Shown here in pieces: positions 46,515-58,059 of a stretch of DNA of 64,000 bases (its first letter is position 1; every line of letters begins with the position of its first letter). The DNA is from Adiantum capillus-veneris (lineage: Eukaryota; Streptophyta; Polypodiopsida; Polypodiales; Pteridaceae). Position numbers and translations under genes: made by a program. The notes below the pieces were generated by a model. That model was given only the letters and a program-made list of their open reading frames with translations, ran no database searches and was not told the origin of the DNA. The DNA lies in assembly GCA_014529385.2 (NCBI GenBank), contig CM043949.1, forward strand, positions 108,993,977-109,057,976. Direction: 5' to 3'.

Positions 46515-48560
46515 TTGCTCGATAGATTCATTAGGGGACTACGACATGAAAGTATCTATAATGGCCTAGTCATTAGAGGTATCACTACTTGGGAAGCAGT
46601 CACCATGAATGCAATCCAATTGGAGGATAATTTAATGATTGCAGGAGAAAGAGTGTCTGCCGAGCCGAAGTCTAGTAGCTCGCAAGCGTCAAGGCATGAG
46701 CCAATGAAGATAAAGACAATCGTGAAAGAGCAAACGATATCTGAGATGACTTTGGCAGATCTCACCAAGGCCATCCAAGAAAGCCTTAGGGGTAATCGTG
46801 CTCCACAAAACACTCATATGTATCCAAGAAGGGAGAAACAATGGTGCTCAATTTTCTTGGGCCCACACACTACGAGTGAATGCCCTACTTTCAGAGTAAA
46901 GTTTAACGGGACTTGTAACGCGTGTGGTAGGTATGGCCATCAAGCGAAGGATTGCCTAATGCTTAAACACATCATGGAAAATAGACCGCCTATAGCTTGG
47001 GCAGACTCACCTCGAGTTCCTGCATTGATGCCTACCCCACCCATGGAGCAACAGTTGCCATTACAGCACATGGTCCCTAGAACCCAAAATGTGGTCCAAA
47101 CCACACCGTTGCCACCTCCAGTGCTAGGACCGCAACCCCCTCATCCAAGAGTTACACCTATGAACCAAATAGGTTGCGAGTCATCTAGTACTTATGTAGA
47201 TTGCAAAGAGGACATAGACTCTAGTATCACCTATGGAGTCGACATGCTTGAGGAGTGTCCCATGTACTATATGGAAGACCATTGGGGACAAATCAAACTG
47301 GTATATCAAGCTACTGCGCTAGCAGCAAGAGGCCAAAACATTAATAGTTTTGCTAGGAGACCACCTCTTCAATGCTACGAATGTGGTGGACCCCATCGAG
47401 TAGCTGAGTGCCCCATTAGAATGCAAAAGAATGCTGCACTAATGCAAACAAGTCAAGGGAGTGCATTGGCAATGCCAATACTCACTTGTAATCGTTGCGG
47501 CATAGATCATTTGATCGCACAGTGTCCTAACAATCCAAACGCACCAAAAATCACACCATTGAACTTAATAGAGATTGTTGATGGGACACCACCAACTATA
47601 AACATAGCACCAGTGAATGCACTCACACGATCGATGTTCCAAAAGCAAAATTACATCCTCGAAGAGAGAGATGCTGCATCCATTGGCCGAGCGAGAAAGA
47701 AGAAAACACGAAGAAAGAAATCCCTTAATGCTTCTAGCTCAAAACTTAGTTCAAAGACTAACATAGGGACAGGAGAGGATCCCGTGTATATGAATGACCC
47801 TGAGGATGACTCAGATTCGATAGAGACCATGGAGACCAAAACTGTTACTACAAAGGAAAAAGCCAGTGAGGAGGATCACGAGAGGGAATTACGACGAACA
47901 CCAAAAGAGTATTCAAAGTTAAACCACCCAGTTGCGAACCCCCAAGATAAGCCACGAGAGACAAAAAATGAGGATTGCAAGAGAAAGATTGGAACCTATC
48001 CAAACCCAACAGTGGAAATTGAACGAGTCCAACAATTGAGGGGTTTGGTGGAAGAAACTCAACGAAAATTAGAATCTGAACCCAAACATATCCAGATGTC
48101 GGACACTGTGTTTCCCACACAAGTTCAACCTCACAATAACTACAGACCGTTAGCTATACCCAGTATCATTCGGGAAGAGAGTGAGGGTAGGACATCTGAA
48201 AGTGGATACACACCTTTCCTACTAGAGAGAATGTTTGGTGAGGGAATGCCCGATCCCCTTGAGGAAGTCAAGATTCCATCTTCACCATTCTCTTGTCAGG
48301 GTCCTACGTCTCACAAGATGCCATTAAATGTTGCCAAGCTGATGGATTTCATGTCCTCAGAAATACGTACGACTATCATATCTAAGTTATACGGAGATCC
48401 AGAATTATTCCTAGCACTGCGAGCGTTTCTCAATGGAGAATTACAGGCCGGATTACCACAGTTTGCACATATGAACAAACCTGACTCGGTAATGAATGAT
48501 GAGGAACATTTAGCACCACCATCTGACCTAGCGGGACATGAATCTGTAATTGAAATACCC
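46515..48560 (+). other. T nucleocapsid and spacer region (fossil)
   Basis: A continuation of capsid (QLLDRFIRGLRHE) is followed by zinc knuckles: CNACGRYGHQAKDC at about 46915-46960, CYECGGPHRVAEC near 47370 and CNRCGIDHLIAQC near 47490, the last two slightly non-canonical in spacing. A long charged spacer (KKKTRRKKSLNASSSK, then EEDHERELRRTPKEYSK) leads toward protease. Confidence 0.8.
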
Positions 48561-48579
48561 GTTAACAAGTTGGGGAAAT

Positions 48580-48950
48580 ACTTTGAAGGTGATGAATCTA
48601 ATGCTACTCTACCAATCACTACTAAAGGATTAACTGTAAAGGGGGTCCTTGATGGTGGTGCGGGAGTCAACATGGTGACAAAGAGTTGTTGGGAGTCTAT
48701 GGGGAGACCTCACCTTGAATCCACAAGCGTAGTGGTAAAAATGGCTAATGGATCTATTGTTACGCCTATTGGAATGCTAAAGGATCTCAGGATCAAGGTC
48801 TTGGGACACAAGGTAAGACATACTTTCATTGTTATGGATTTCCAAGCATCCTATGTCATTTGAGATGATCTTAGGGCGTCCATTCATGAGGGAAGCAAAA
48901 ATGGTGCATGACTGGTCCAAAAACCACGTCTACTTACAGTTCCAAGACTC
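48580..48950 (+). other. T first protease domain (PR1) (fossil)
   Basis: KGVLDGGAGVNMVTKSCWES with DGG in place of the usual D-T/S-G, then MANGSIVTPIGML, then MILGRPFMREAKMVHDW, the conserved hLGR block that ends the retropepsin fold. DGG-type proteases are known in plant Ty3 elements, including family A here. Confidence 0.8.
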
Positions 48951-50019
48951 TGTCATTCGAGTTGATCTTTTAAGTGGTCGAACACATCCTCTAGGAAATA
49001 AATTCATCATTGATAATCGATCAGACACAACAATTCACTCAGCTCCATTACAGTATTGTTACACGTGTAACGAAGACACGGATATTGGAGAGAACTCTCC
49101 TTATATGGATATCCTACCCGGAATGGCTGAGTCAGACAATGTCGATTGGGTACACCTAGCGGCAACTATAGATACATGGGGAGCTAGAGGAACAACCTGG
49201 GTAACACCAGATGGGGAAGAGATACCACACATTGCACCAGTAAACATGTTAGGTGTAGCGCATGTAACATCCGATGATAAGAAAGAGGCACACCTACCTG
49301 AGAGTGAAATTGATGATTCCTCAAAGGCTTCAGGCCAATACACATCAGAAACGGAATCTCAGGGAGAAATGGATTCAGAACCTGAGGAAACATCGAGTGA
49401 ACCAAGTATAGAAACTAAACACTCAAGGCCTAGTATGACCGTCTATGGTAATTATATGAGAGTGAAGAAGATACAAGCGAAGAACTATCAGGCGAGTCGA
49501 GTTCAAACATTTACCAAAATCAAAACCTTAACAAGAAACAAAGGTCATATAAGAGACGACGATATCGAGCAAATGTGAGAGCTAGGATAAACAAGGAAAG
49601 ATCTACTGCAGAATGGCTTAGCTATCTAGGGGCATGTGATGCTCATCGAAAGCTAGTAGACAATTGGGGTGAACATCTCCAAAGTGTCATGTGGTGTAGC
49701 CCGCGACCCATTGACCTCGCTCAATTGGAGGTTACAGAGCCGAAATTGAGTCGAACTATAAGAAGACGTCAAAACCGAGGGTTAGCACAACAACAAAAGG
49801 AGGCAGAACTAAAAGAAAGGTCTCTGTCAGGACAAGAGTCTGCTGACTTACATACGGCTCCTGAACATTTTAAATCTTATACCACGGGGGAGCGAAAGGT
49901 TGTGTATGCCAAAGCCCAACGAATACCTACCAATGGAAGCAGTGGAGTCTATGATGGTCCAGCGGTAGTTAAAGAGATAGAATTAGCAGAACCAGGTGAG
50001 GAGTCTAAACCAGTCTTTA

Positions 50020-51440
50020 TTGCTCAAGACCTTACCGAAACTGAAGAGGCTATACTTAAGGAGCTCCTCAAGGAATACAAGGATATCTTTGCTTGGACAT
50101 ATCATGACATGAAGGGCGTTCCACCTTTTGTGGTGCAGCATACAATTCCCATGATCAACATTGCTAAACCCGTCCAGCAACGACCCTATCCAATGAATCC
50201 TAAGTACGCCAAAATTGTACAAGAGGAGATTGAAAAACTTATCCAATGTGGATTCATATACCCTATTGAGCACTCAGAATGGGTTTCTCCAATAGTCATT
50301 GTGCTAAAAAAGAATGGGAAACTAAGAGTGTGCGTGGACCTCAAGAAAGTTAATGCAGCCACTACGAGAGATCATTATCCCTTGCCATATTCAGAACATG
50401 TGTTTGAAAGAGTTGCGGGCAAGGAAGCTTATAGCTTTTTAGATGGGTACTCTGGTTACAATCAAATCACAATTGCATTAGAGGACCAAGCTAAAACTGC
50501 TTTTATCACAGAGTTTGGAGTGTTTGCATTTCGTGTTATGGCTTTTGGCTTAACAAATGCCCCTGCTACATTCCAACGATTAATAAACACCGCGTTTAAA
50601 GAATTTCTAAGGGAGTTTTGTGAAGCTTTCCTAGACGACCTTTGTGTTTATTCTTCTTGGGAGAAGCATTTGTTATATCTACGAAAAATATTTGAAAGGT
50701 GAAGATTTTATCGCATCTCATTGAACCCTTTCAAATGCCAATTCTGGGTTAAGCATAGAGTCATTCTAGGGCACATAGTGTCCAAGAATGGGATATCCAC
50801 AGATGAGAGTAAGATTAAAGCCATTGCCGATTTGCCACCACCTACGAACTATAAAGGAGTTCAAAGATTTATGGGCCATGTTGGTTATTATCGAAGGTTT
50901 ATTTTAAACTTTGCCGAGATAGCGCGTCCATTGTACAAGCTTCTTATCGAGTTTCACTGGACGGAAGAATGTCATCAATCTTAGGAGTTATTAAAGAAGG
51001 CCCTAACAAGTGCTCCAATCTTGCGAACACCTGATTGGAATGTACCTTTTCATGTGCATATTGATGCATCAAACTTTGCTATTGGGTGTGTTCTAACTCA
51101 ACCAGGAGAACATAAATTGGACTACCCTATCATCTTTGCAAGTCGCCAATTAAATGATGCCAAGATGAACTACACTACTACAGAGCGCGAAGGTCTAACT
51201 ATGATTTACACAGTAAAGAAATTTTGCTATTACCTTCTTGCTACCAAGTTTGTGTTTTATGTTGATCATCAAGCATTGCTATATTTGGTAAACAAGCCGT
51301 GTTCCACAGGTCGAATTACACGATGGTTGTTAATTCTTCTTGAGTTTGACTTCACCGTTGTTGTGAGGCCTGGGAGGAAACATGTCATGGCGGATCATTT
51401 ATCTCGTATCCCTAATGGCGAAGCTCCTACGGGGGTTGAT
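50020..51440 (+). other. T reverse transcriptase and RNase H (fossil)
   Basis: RT begins KELLKEYKDIFAWTYHDMKG. It continues with GFIYPIEHSEWVSPIVIVLK, RVCVDLKKVNAAT, FRVMAFGLTNAPATFQRLIN and the catalytic FLDDLCVYS box near 50630-50655, then FMGHVGYYRRFILNFAEIAR. RNase H runs from VHIDASNFAIGCVLTQ (about 51055) through TTEREGLTMIYTVKKFCYYL and DHQALLYLVNKP to MADHLSRIP near 51400. No second (archaeal-type) RNase H is seen, so it does not fit the Ogre/Tat IV-VI pattern exactly. Confidence 0.88.
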
Positions 51441-51559
51441 GATGAATTGTCTGATACTCCTTTGTTTATTGTTGAGACAATGCCTGAATGGAGTGAAAAG
51501 ATTGTTAACTTCTTAGTTAATGGTTTTCCACCCAAAGAGCTACGAAAAGATATAGCTTG

Positions 51560-52750
51560 AATATTAATCAAGGAATGCGAACCCTATTGCTTACTGGCTG
51601 GAACTCTCTATAAGAGAGGAAAAGATGATGTTCTTAGACGCTGTGCCCGCGAGGATGAGTATTTATATATTCTACAAGAGGCACACATGGGCGTAGTTGG
51701 TGGTCACTTTTCAGGAAAGTTGACTGCCCGAAAGATCTTACAGTCAGGCTACTAGTGGCCCACTCTGTTTAAGGATGCATCACTTTTTGCAAAGGGATGT
51801 GATGAATGCCAACGCTTCAAGAAGCCACAAAGAAGGGATAGGATGCCTCTACATCCCATCAAGGTAACCCAACCATTTGAAAAGTGGGGCTTAGACTTTG
51901 TAGGACCGATTAGTCCGACTGCACGTAACACGCAATCACGATATATCATTGTGGCTACCGACTATGTAACCAAATGGGCTGAAGCAAAAGCAACACGAAA
52001 GGCAGATGCAGAAACAACAGCTAAGTTCCTCTTTGAGAACATTATCACACGTTTTGGATGCCCCTTTGAACTTGTGAGTGACAATGGAACTCATTTTATA
52101 AATGAAGTAATAAAAGAACTAACATCAAACTTCATGATATCTCACCACAAGTCTACACCCTATTATCCCCAAGCAAATGGCCAAGCTGAGAGTACCAACA
52201 AAACTCTCATCTCCATTTTGACAAAGACAGTTGAGGCTCATCGCACTGATTGGGACCTAAAGCTTACATCAGCTTTATGGGCTTATCATACTGCGTATAA
52301 AGTTGCTATTAATTGCACACCGTTTAAGATGGTGTATGGCCAAGAAGCAGTTATGCCATGGGAGTTTGTCATTCCTAGTCTTCGAGTAGCTTCTCAAGAA
52401 GGTTGGGATGGTAACCCCTTAGTTGAGCGATTATATACCCTGGAAAGGCTAGATGAAGAGAGACAATTAGCTGTGCGAAATGCTCTAGTGGAGAAGGATA
52501 GGAGAAAGAAGTGGTTTGATAGCCATTTAAAGGATAAAGACATCAAGGTTGGTGATAAAGTTCTTATGTACAGGGTACGTAATGAAAAGAAGAAATTGAA
52601 ATACGCTAGTAAGGGACCATATCGAGTGTGTGAAATTACCCCGCAAGGTACCATTCGTGTGGAGACTCTAGATGGAGTTGAAACCATTGGATTCCTTAAT
52701 GGGAGTAAATTCAAAAGATATTATGATCCTCTAAGCCAGGAAGAGTTGCA
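51560..52750 (+). other. T integrase (fossil)
   Basis: The zinc-binding region (HxxxxGGHFSGKLT...CDECQR) is near 51690-51810. The core has WGLDFVGPI with DYVTKWAEAKA, FELVSDNGTHFINEVIKEL, and KSTPYYPQANGQAESTNKTL with the catalytic Glu. The C-terminal GPY/F-type module (GDKVLMYRV, KGPYRVCEI) ends near 52735. No chromodomain follows. Confidence 0.88.
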
Positions 52751-52929
52751 AGCCATTCATCAAAAGAAGGCTGCCAAGGAACAAGCAGTGCTTAGAAAAA
52801 TCCAAGCAAGAGTTGAGGCTCGAGAACGACAACAACGTCTTAGACGCCAACGAGAGGCTAATATGGGAATCACGCAAGCATTTTTCGAGGACACAGATGA
52901 CGACTCATTAGAATCTGAGCCACCCCTAC

Positions 52930-53260
52930 GATACCCAATTGAGCTAAATAGCCCCTATGGGAAAGTACTATACAATGCCTTATTAGATACGGGAGCTAAA
53001 CACAATTTGTTATCCTATGGAGTTTGGTGTCAATTAGGGAAACTGACCCTATCCCCGAGTACGATGCAAGTCAAGGGCATTAATAAAAAGAAAACTGCTA
53101 TTCTTGGAGTCCTTCAGACCCCTGTTGTCTATGACAATGGAAGCATAGTGCAGAGGTTTCTAGTCATGCCCGCGGGAGCTATGGAAGGCAACGTAAACCT
53201 GGGACGCACGTGGATGTTGGCAACCAAATGCACTATTGATTGGGATACTGGTAGTGTCAC
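52930..53260 (+). other. T second retropepsin-like domain (PR2), downstream of integrase (fossil)
   Basis: In the frame running on from integrase: NALLDTGAKHNLLSYGVWCQ with the canonical DTGA active-site triplet, then ILGVLQTPVVYDNGSIVQRF, then NVNLGRTWMLATKCTIDW. The last block matches the hLGR-x-W closing motif of retropepsins and corresponds to MILGRPF...HDW in PR1. The order DTGA, flap-like segment and hLGR, over about 105 residues, fits one protease monomer. PR2 keeps the canonical DTG that PR1 lacks. A second protease after integrase is not part of the usual Ty3 plan. This could be a domain duplication or a captured gene, and the role is unknown. Confidence 0.75.
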
Positions 53261-53439
53261 GACGCGACCACCGACTCTTACCCCTATCATTCAAGCAAAG
53301 TCACCTACGTTGCAAACTCTAGCAAAGTTGAAGGATAGCCAACATTCACAAGCCAAGGTGGTTAACTCGTCTTTGCCGGCTACCCATGAACCTAACACTT
53401 CAACACTTGTAGTCGCAGCAAGCAGTAATATTGCAAGTA

Positions 53440-54044
53440 CTCAACCTGCACGACCTAAGAGTACATATCAATGGGTCCCCAAGGCCTTACTTCCAACTAC
53501 CTCAACCCTCCCATCCATTTCAAGAAAAAATTTCCCTGGAAAACCAAGAGCGCGCTCTAGGAGAGTCAAGACCAAATCACGATGGATTCCAAAACGACTA
53601 TTAGAAGCCCAAGGCTACTATGATGGAAATGAGCAAATTTGGGTACCTAAACGTAAAATGTGTCCTTCCCTATTGACAACAAACCCATATGAGTCAAACA
53701 GTGTAACGCTAAAGCCAATGGCAGACCGTGGGAAGGAAAAGATCATAGAATGCTACACACCTAGTCCAGAGCTAGTTTGGGCTCCAAGGAAAAACCAATT
53801 TATTCCACCTAGCTTAGGAAGGGGGGAGTTCCATGAGGCTTCTAGCTCCTCATGTAATACATCCATAGAGGTAAAAGCTTCTACACAGCCTCCACCTACA
53901 ATAGTGGACCTCCATGAAGCTACAAAGGAATCCACACCTTCCAGTGTTCAAGAATCACCTGATGAACCAATTCAAGTTCGATCCTGGGAGAGTACCTTAC
54001 CACCCTTGCAACTCGACGAGGCACCTAAGGTAATAGAAAACTAA
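53440..54044 (+). other. T C-terminal tail with Trp-Pro-Lys/Arg repeats (fossil)
   Basis: A basic, Ser/Pro-rich tail after PR2 contains four spaced copies of a W-x-P-K/R motif: YQWVPKALL, SRWIPKRLLEAQ, QIWVPKRKM and LVWAPRKNQ. I recognise no domain. Regular spacing suggests a repeated short binding motif, perhaps for nucleic acid or capsid. Confidence 0.6.
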
Positions 54045-54280
54045 TGGCAAAAATCTTCACCTATAACAACTTGGAACAACTGGTTTCAAAGGGTGACGAC
54101 ATCATTTCAAACGGTATGATCTACCCAAGGAAGGGGGGAGTGTTTGTTGACATCCATTATTCACTTGCTTCCCTCTCCACCTTTATCCCTGACCTCTTAA
54201 TCTCCAATCTTAGGGAATGTATATATAAAGCCTTATACTCACAAAAACAAGATAAAAAAGTAAAAGAGCATGAGCCATAA
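54044..54280 (+). other. Small frame of T overlapping the end of the integrase-PR2 frame (TAATG) (fossil)
   Basis: 78 codons. Its ATG shares a base with the preceding frame's terminator, a geometry compatible with translational coupling. Starts MAKIFTYNNLEQLV and contains a hydrophobic stretch (YSLASLSTFIPDLLISNL). No family is recognised. Confidence 0.45.
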
Positions 54281-54365
54281 CACAAAATCATAAAAACAAA
54301 TTATGCACAAGAACACGACCCTTGTAATATTTGCACTCTAACCATCATCTATTTGCGTGTACAGA

Positions 54366-54672
54366 TATGGCTAGTACGCTAGAGTCATCCACTCCTGCCT
54401 TGGGTGAGAGGTACCCTCGTTACTTCTCACAAATGTTTCACATGGTCTTTCCAGTGCTTGCATGTGAATGGGATTTGATAGGTACGCTAGCATGTGAGAG
54501 GAATTTTGAGGAGTTAGAATGGCTGATACGTCTCTTGACCACGTCTTATCCATACTTAGTAGAGAGCGTTTCTCCCATTGCACAAGCCTACCCTTTTGAC
54601 CAAGATGACTATAGGCGTCTAGTGACCTTCTTAGTAAACATGGGCACCTATGATGAAGAAGAAAATTTATAG
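54366..54672 (+). other. Second small frame of T after PR2 (fossil)
   Basis: About 101 codons from MASTLESSTPALGERYPRYF to TYDEEENL. It is acidic, with predicted helical segments (CERNFEELEWLIRLLTTSYP). No family is recognised. It lies where some LTR elements carry accessory genes, but there is no signal peptide or transmembrane segment. Confidence 0.4.
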
Positions 54673-54679
54673 GACTACA

Positions 54680-56167
54680 CGGATGGCACATATGGTCTCA
54701 TGGATGATGACTTTGTTCATCTCGACGACGAGGATAGGGGTTTAGCCTTAGGGTTTCCCCCCAACCTCTACAATATCCTATTCCCTTGACTCTCTAGGGG
54801 GAGTGCAAATAATTAGGTTAGGGTTCCTTATGTTTTTTGTTGTGTTCAATAAGTGTTGGTACCTTTTCCCACTAATGTGCCTCCTGGAGGTATTCCTTTT
54901 GTTTCCTAGTGTGTACAGGAACGTGTTGCTATTGATAGAATTTGGACCTTCATGGAACCTTTCTCTCGTTCACACTTCAGATCAAGCACGACCATCAACA
55001 CAAACAGGTGTTTTTTGTCCATTAGCATTGCCCCTATCTATTTTGCATCCATGTTTGTCTGCTTTAATTGTGATTGGTAGCCTAATATTCACCGCATTTT
55101 CTTAGTATCAAACATTTAATTCAATGTAATTTTTTGTCATAATCACTTGTCTAGGTTTAAAAATCAAGCAGTCCGACTAAGCTAGTTTGACCAAGCTAGG
55201 AGTTATAAATCTTCTCTTAATACCATGGGGAATGCCTTCCTAATAAACAATGGTTACTTAGGTTCTTAATCCGATTTAGGCAGCATTGTGTGAAATGTAC
55301 TAGGGCTTTCTAGTGGGCTTGACCCTATTGACCTTTAGCTTAAGTATTATAAAGGGAGTTTACTAGTGTGATGAACCTGGGGAGGTGTATCAGAGTTATA
55401 TGACCCCCCAAAGCTACAAAATTAAAATGATGAAAACAAACAAAACAAAAAAAAATCAAAGTGCCACAATGTAAAATTTTAAGCTGGAAGAGAAATCCCT
55501 GCTTAAACTGGTACTCCACTCACATGTATCGCCTATGGTACTAGAGCCCTAGAGGTTCCCAGTGTGGGCGCTTTTCCTTAAAAAGAAAAAAACCCAAGGT
55601 ATACAAAATAAGCACACACATCAAAATTGAATCATTGTGAAAAGACTTTGGGGGGTCAAAGAAAAGGTAATCAGTCAGGCGATGATTTCATGAGAAATTC
55701 CTTTTATCGTAGTTTAACTACAAGGTCCTCTAGGTATAGCCTCTAGTCAGCCCTCGAACATGAAATACTTGGCTCTCGCGATTAAACAACTTAATTAACA
55801 AGAGAAAATTAAGAAGCTTACCCATGGTATTAATAGTCGATCTCTAGTGCCTTTCGACCGTTAAATTAGCAACCCCAGACTTGTTTAATTTTTTACCTTT
55901 ACATCTGTTTATGCATTTGATTATATTGCAATTTAATGTTTATTTGCTGACAAATTGTTTAAATTTCTGTTACCAATCGATTTGTCTGCCTAAAACTGCA
56001 TATGCTTTTTAATCGCTTATGAGAATGCAATTACTGTACCAATGTTGTTTGATTTTGCAGTGATTGAAGAAGGCTAAGGACATTCATCTCAAATGCTCTT
56101 CCACCTCGACGAACGAGCTTCAACTCAATAGCTTCCGAGGACGGAATCTACATCAGGAAGGGGGGCA
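54680..56167 (+). other. 3' noncoding region and polypurine tract of T
   Basis: AT-rich, with no supported frame. It ends with GGAAGGGGGGCA directly before the LTR, the polypurine tract that primes second-strand synthesis. Confidence 0.7.
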
Positions 56168-56843
56168 TGTTAACCCTCACGGCTCACGGACACCCCATCA
56201 CCTACGACAGACGTGTATTATGTATTTGGTAGAGTCAGGTGCCGGGCTTGTCGGTCCAATAGGAAAAGGGTAAGAGTGATCGCCGATGAGAGGCGCACTC
56301 TAACTGGGACATTCAAGGGATTAGTTGGCTAAGCATGGGCGCCCAAGTGTGAATGGGGCTTGTCGGTCCAATAGGAAAAGGGTAAGAGTGATCGCCGATG
56401 AGAGGCGCACTCTAACTTGGGACATTCAAGGGATTAGTTGGCTAAGCATGGGCGCCCAAGTGTGAATGGGGCAAGCCCATATAAAAGTCATTCTAAACCT
56501 AAAATGTAGGATTCTCTCATTTGTGCAATGCAAGAAGAGTGCTCTTGCTCCATCTCCTTGTGTACTACTGTGTGTGTGTGTGTACTTGAGAGAGAGAGTG
56601 TGTGTGTGTGATCGAGCATTGCGGCGGCACGACGGCGGTGAAGCGGTTGAGCGCGACGTAGCGGCGTCTCCTTCTTCTTCGCGGCGAGGAATCCTCCACG
56701 GCAGGAGCATAGAGTGGTGAGTGACACACCATTGCCCTCTTTTGAGCTTACTAGTTAAGCTAGTTGTGTGCTTGGAGCCGTCTGTGGCTCGCACACAGTG
56801 ATAGGCAAGTCCCTTGCTTCGACAGTGCGGCAAGGAGCGCACA
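56168..56843 (+). repeat. 3' LTR of T with a 112-bp internal duplication
   Basis: 676 bp. A segment starting CTTGTCGGTCCAATAGG at 56247 is repeated at 56359, so U3 is about 112 bp longer than in the 5' LTR. The rest is nearly identical to the 5' LTR. Confidence 0.93.
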
Positions 56844-56848
56844 CACTC

Positions 56849-57473
56849 ACACAAGGCATGCCTAGTACAAAGAAAGCAAAGGGGACACTTGTCAAGTTCC
56901 TCCTCATGTTGCCCTCATGGTGTGCCTGAAGCCTATTGGTTGGCCATCCAAGGGGTCCAATGATAATTTAGGAGATTTAATTGATTGATTTTGCATTTAT
57001 CAAGTCCTCTCTCTCAAAGGGGAAAGGGGGACACTTGTCCCAAGGCTACCCTTGTTGCTTGGTATGACTCCTGCTTATGATTGGCTAGGCATGGAGGGGT
57101 CCAATGAGCTTCAAGCATGAGCTATAAGCGGGGGTCGACCAAAGCAAGCTAGGGGTTGCTTAGGGGGTATACTCTCCCACACACACTCACACACACTCTC
57201 ATTATGCAATGTGCAAGGTGCAAGAGCTCCCTCTCCTTCTCCAAGCAAGTAGAGGTTGAGAGCCTACACCAACACTCTTGGCTATGGAGTGCAAATCCAA
57301 CCAAGATCCATGCTTCAATGCTTAAGCTTGTCATCTTCTCTATCTTCATTACTATGCTATTATGTATGCTAGTAAGAAGAGTTATGATAAGTGAGGAGAT
57401 AATTCTTTCTCCTATGAAATGTTTCTTCTTCCTCTTCCCTACCCTCATTCCCTGCTAGCTCTCTCCACCTTCG
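56849..57473. other. Sequence between elements T and K, possibly LTR of the right-edge element
   Basis: No gene. A GCTATAAGCGGGGGTCGACC box near 57121 and the following CACTCTCATTATGCAATGTGC...CTCC sequence resemble a promoter/R region. This may be the left part of the LTR that ends at 63046, split by the Copia insertion. The start of that LTR was not located. Confidence 0.35.
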
Positions 57474-58059
57474 TGCTACCATATACATGTGGTAGTGATG
57501 TGTGTGAACACACTAGGACCGCCGGGGCATTTTTTCCCTCTTTAGGAGGTTTTTTCCCCCGTGCATTGTATATATGCCCATCACTCTAGGGCTATCTATC
57601 TTTCCATTGCACACTAAGTAACACACTCTCTATTGTGTGCCTTGAGCTTCCTTCGTCTTCTCCAAGCTGTGTGCATTTCTCTGCAACCCTAATTCCAACA
57701 ATTGGTATCAGAGCAGTCACGTCCTCCCGGGCTTAGTCGCCAGCTGCTCCAGCACATGCCTGCTCACTTTCTCCGATTTCAGTGAGCTTTGGCGAGCGTT
57801 CACAGGTCGACAAAAATTTCGGGAGAACTCGAAGAGCTTGGTCCGCGCAGAATTTTGATTTGCGCTCATTTTGGCCTCCGTTTCCACTACAGACAGTACT
57901 GCACAGGCTATTTCGTCATTTTGTGAAGAATTTCTATCAGTGCCGTTTTCTACAAAACAGGTGCCTTATAGTCTTCTACGGTTTGTGCTATATAGCACAG
58001 GTTGGTCCCGCTCCATTTCTCCTATTTTCGGGCAGTTTTTACATTAGGTGCAACATTTA

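Larger units (their letters stand above)
42857..56843 (+). mobile_element. 14-kb Ty3/Gypsy element T, Tat/Athila-like, very young (fossil)
   Basis: Direct LTRs at 42857-43435 and 56168-56843 (TGTTAACCC...GCGCACA) are flanked by CACTC on both sides (42852-42856 and 56844-56848). The primer site TGGCGCCATTGCC is the type used by Tat/Athila-group elements and not the initiator-Met site. Order: long leader, an N-terminal gag-side region, gag capsid, CCHC knuckles, protease, RT, RNase H (ending ADHLSRI), integrase, a second retropepsin-like domain, a Trp-Pro-Lys/Arg repeat tail, small frames, a 1.5-kb noncoding region and a polypurine tract. Outside the tandem duplication and repeat-length changes I count about six substitutions between the LTRs, near one percent, so insertion was recent. 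It is structurally complete, but the coding region has roughly half a dozen interruptions, some of which may be natural frame boundaries. It is longer than most non-Ogre Ty3 elements. Confidence 0.92.
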
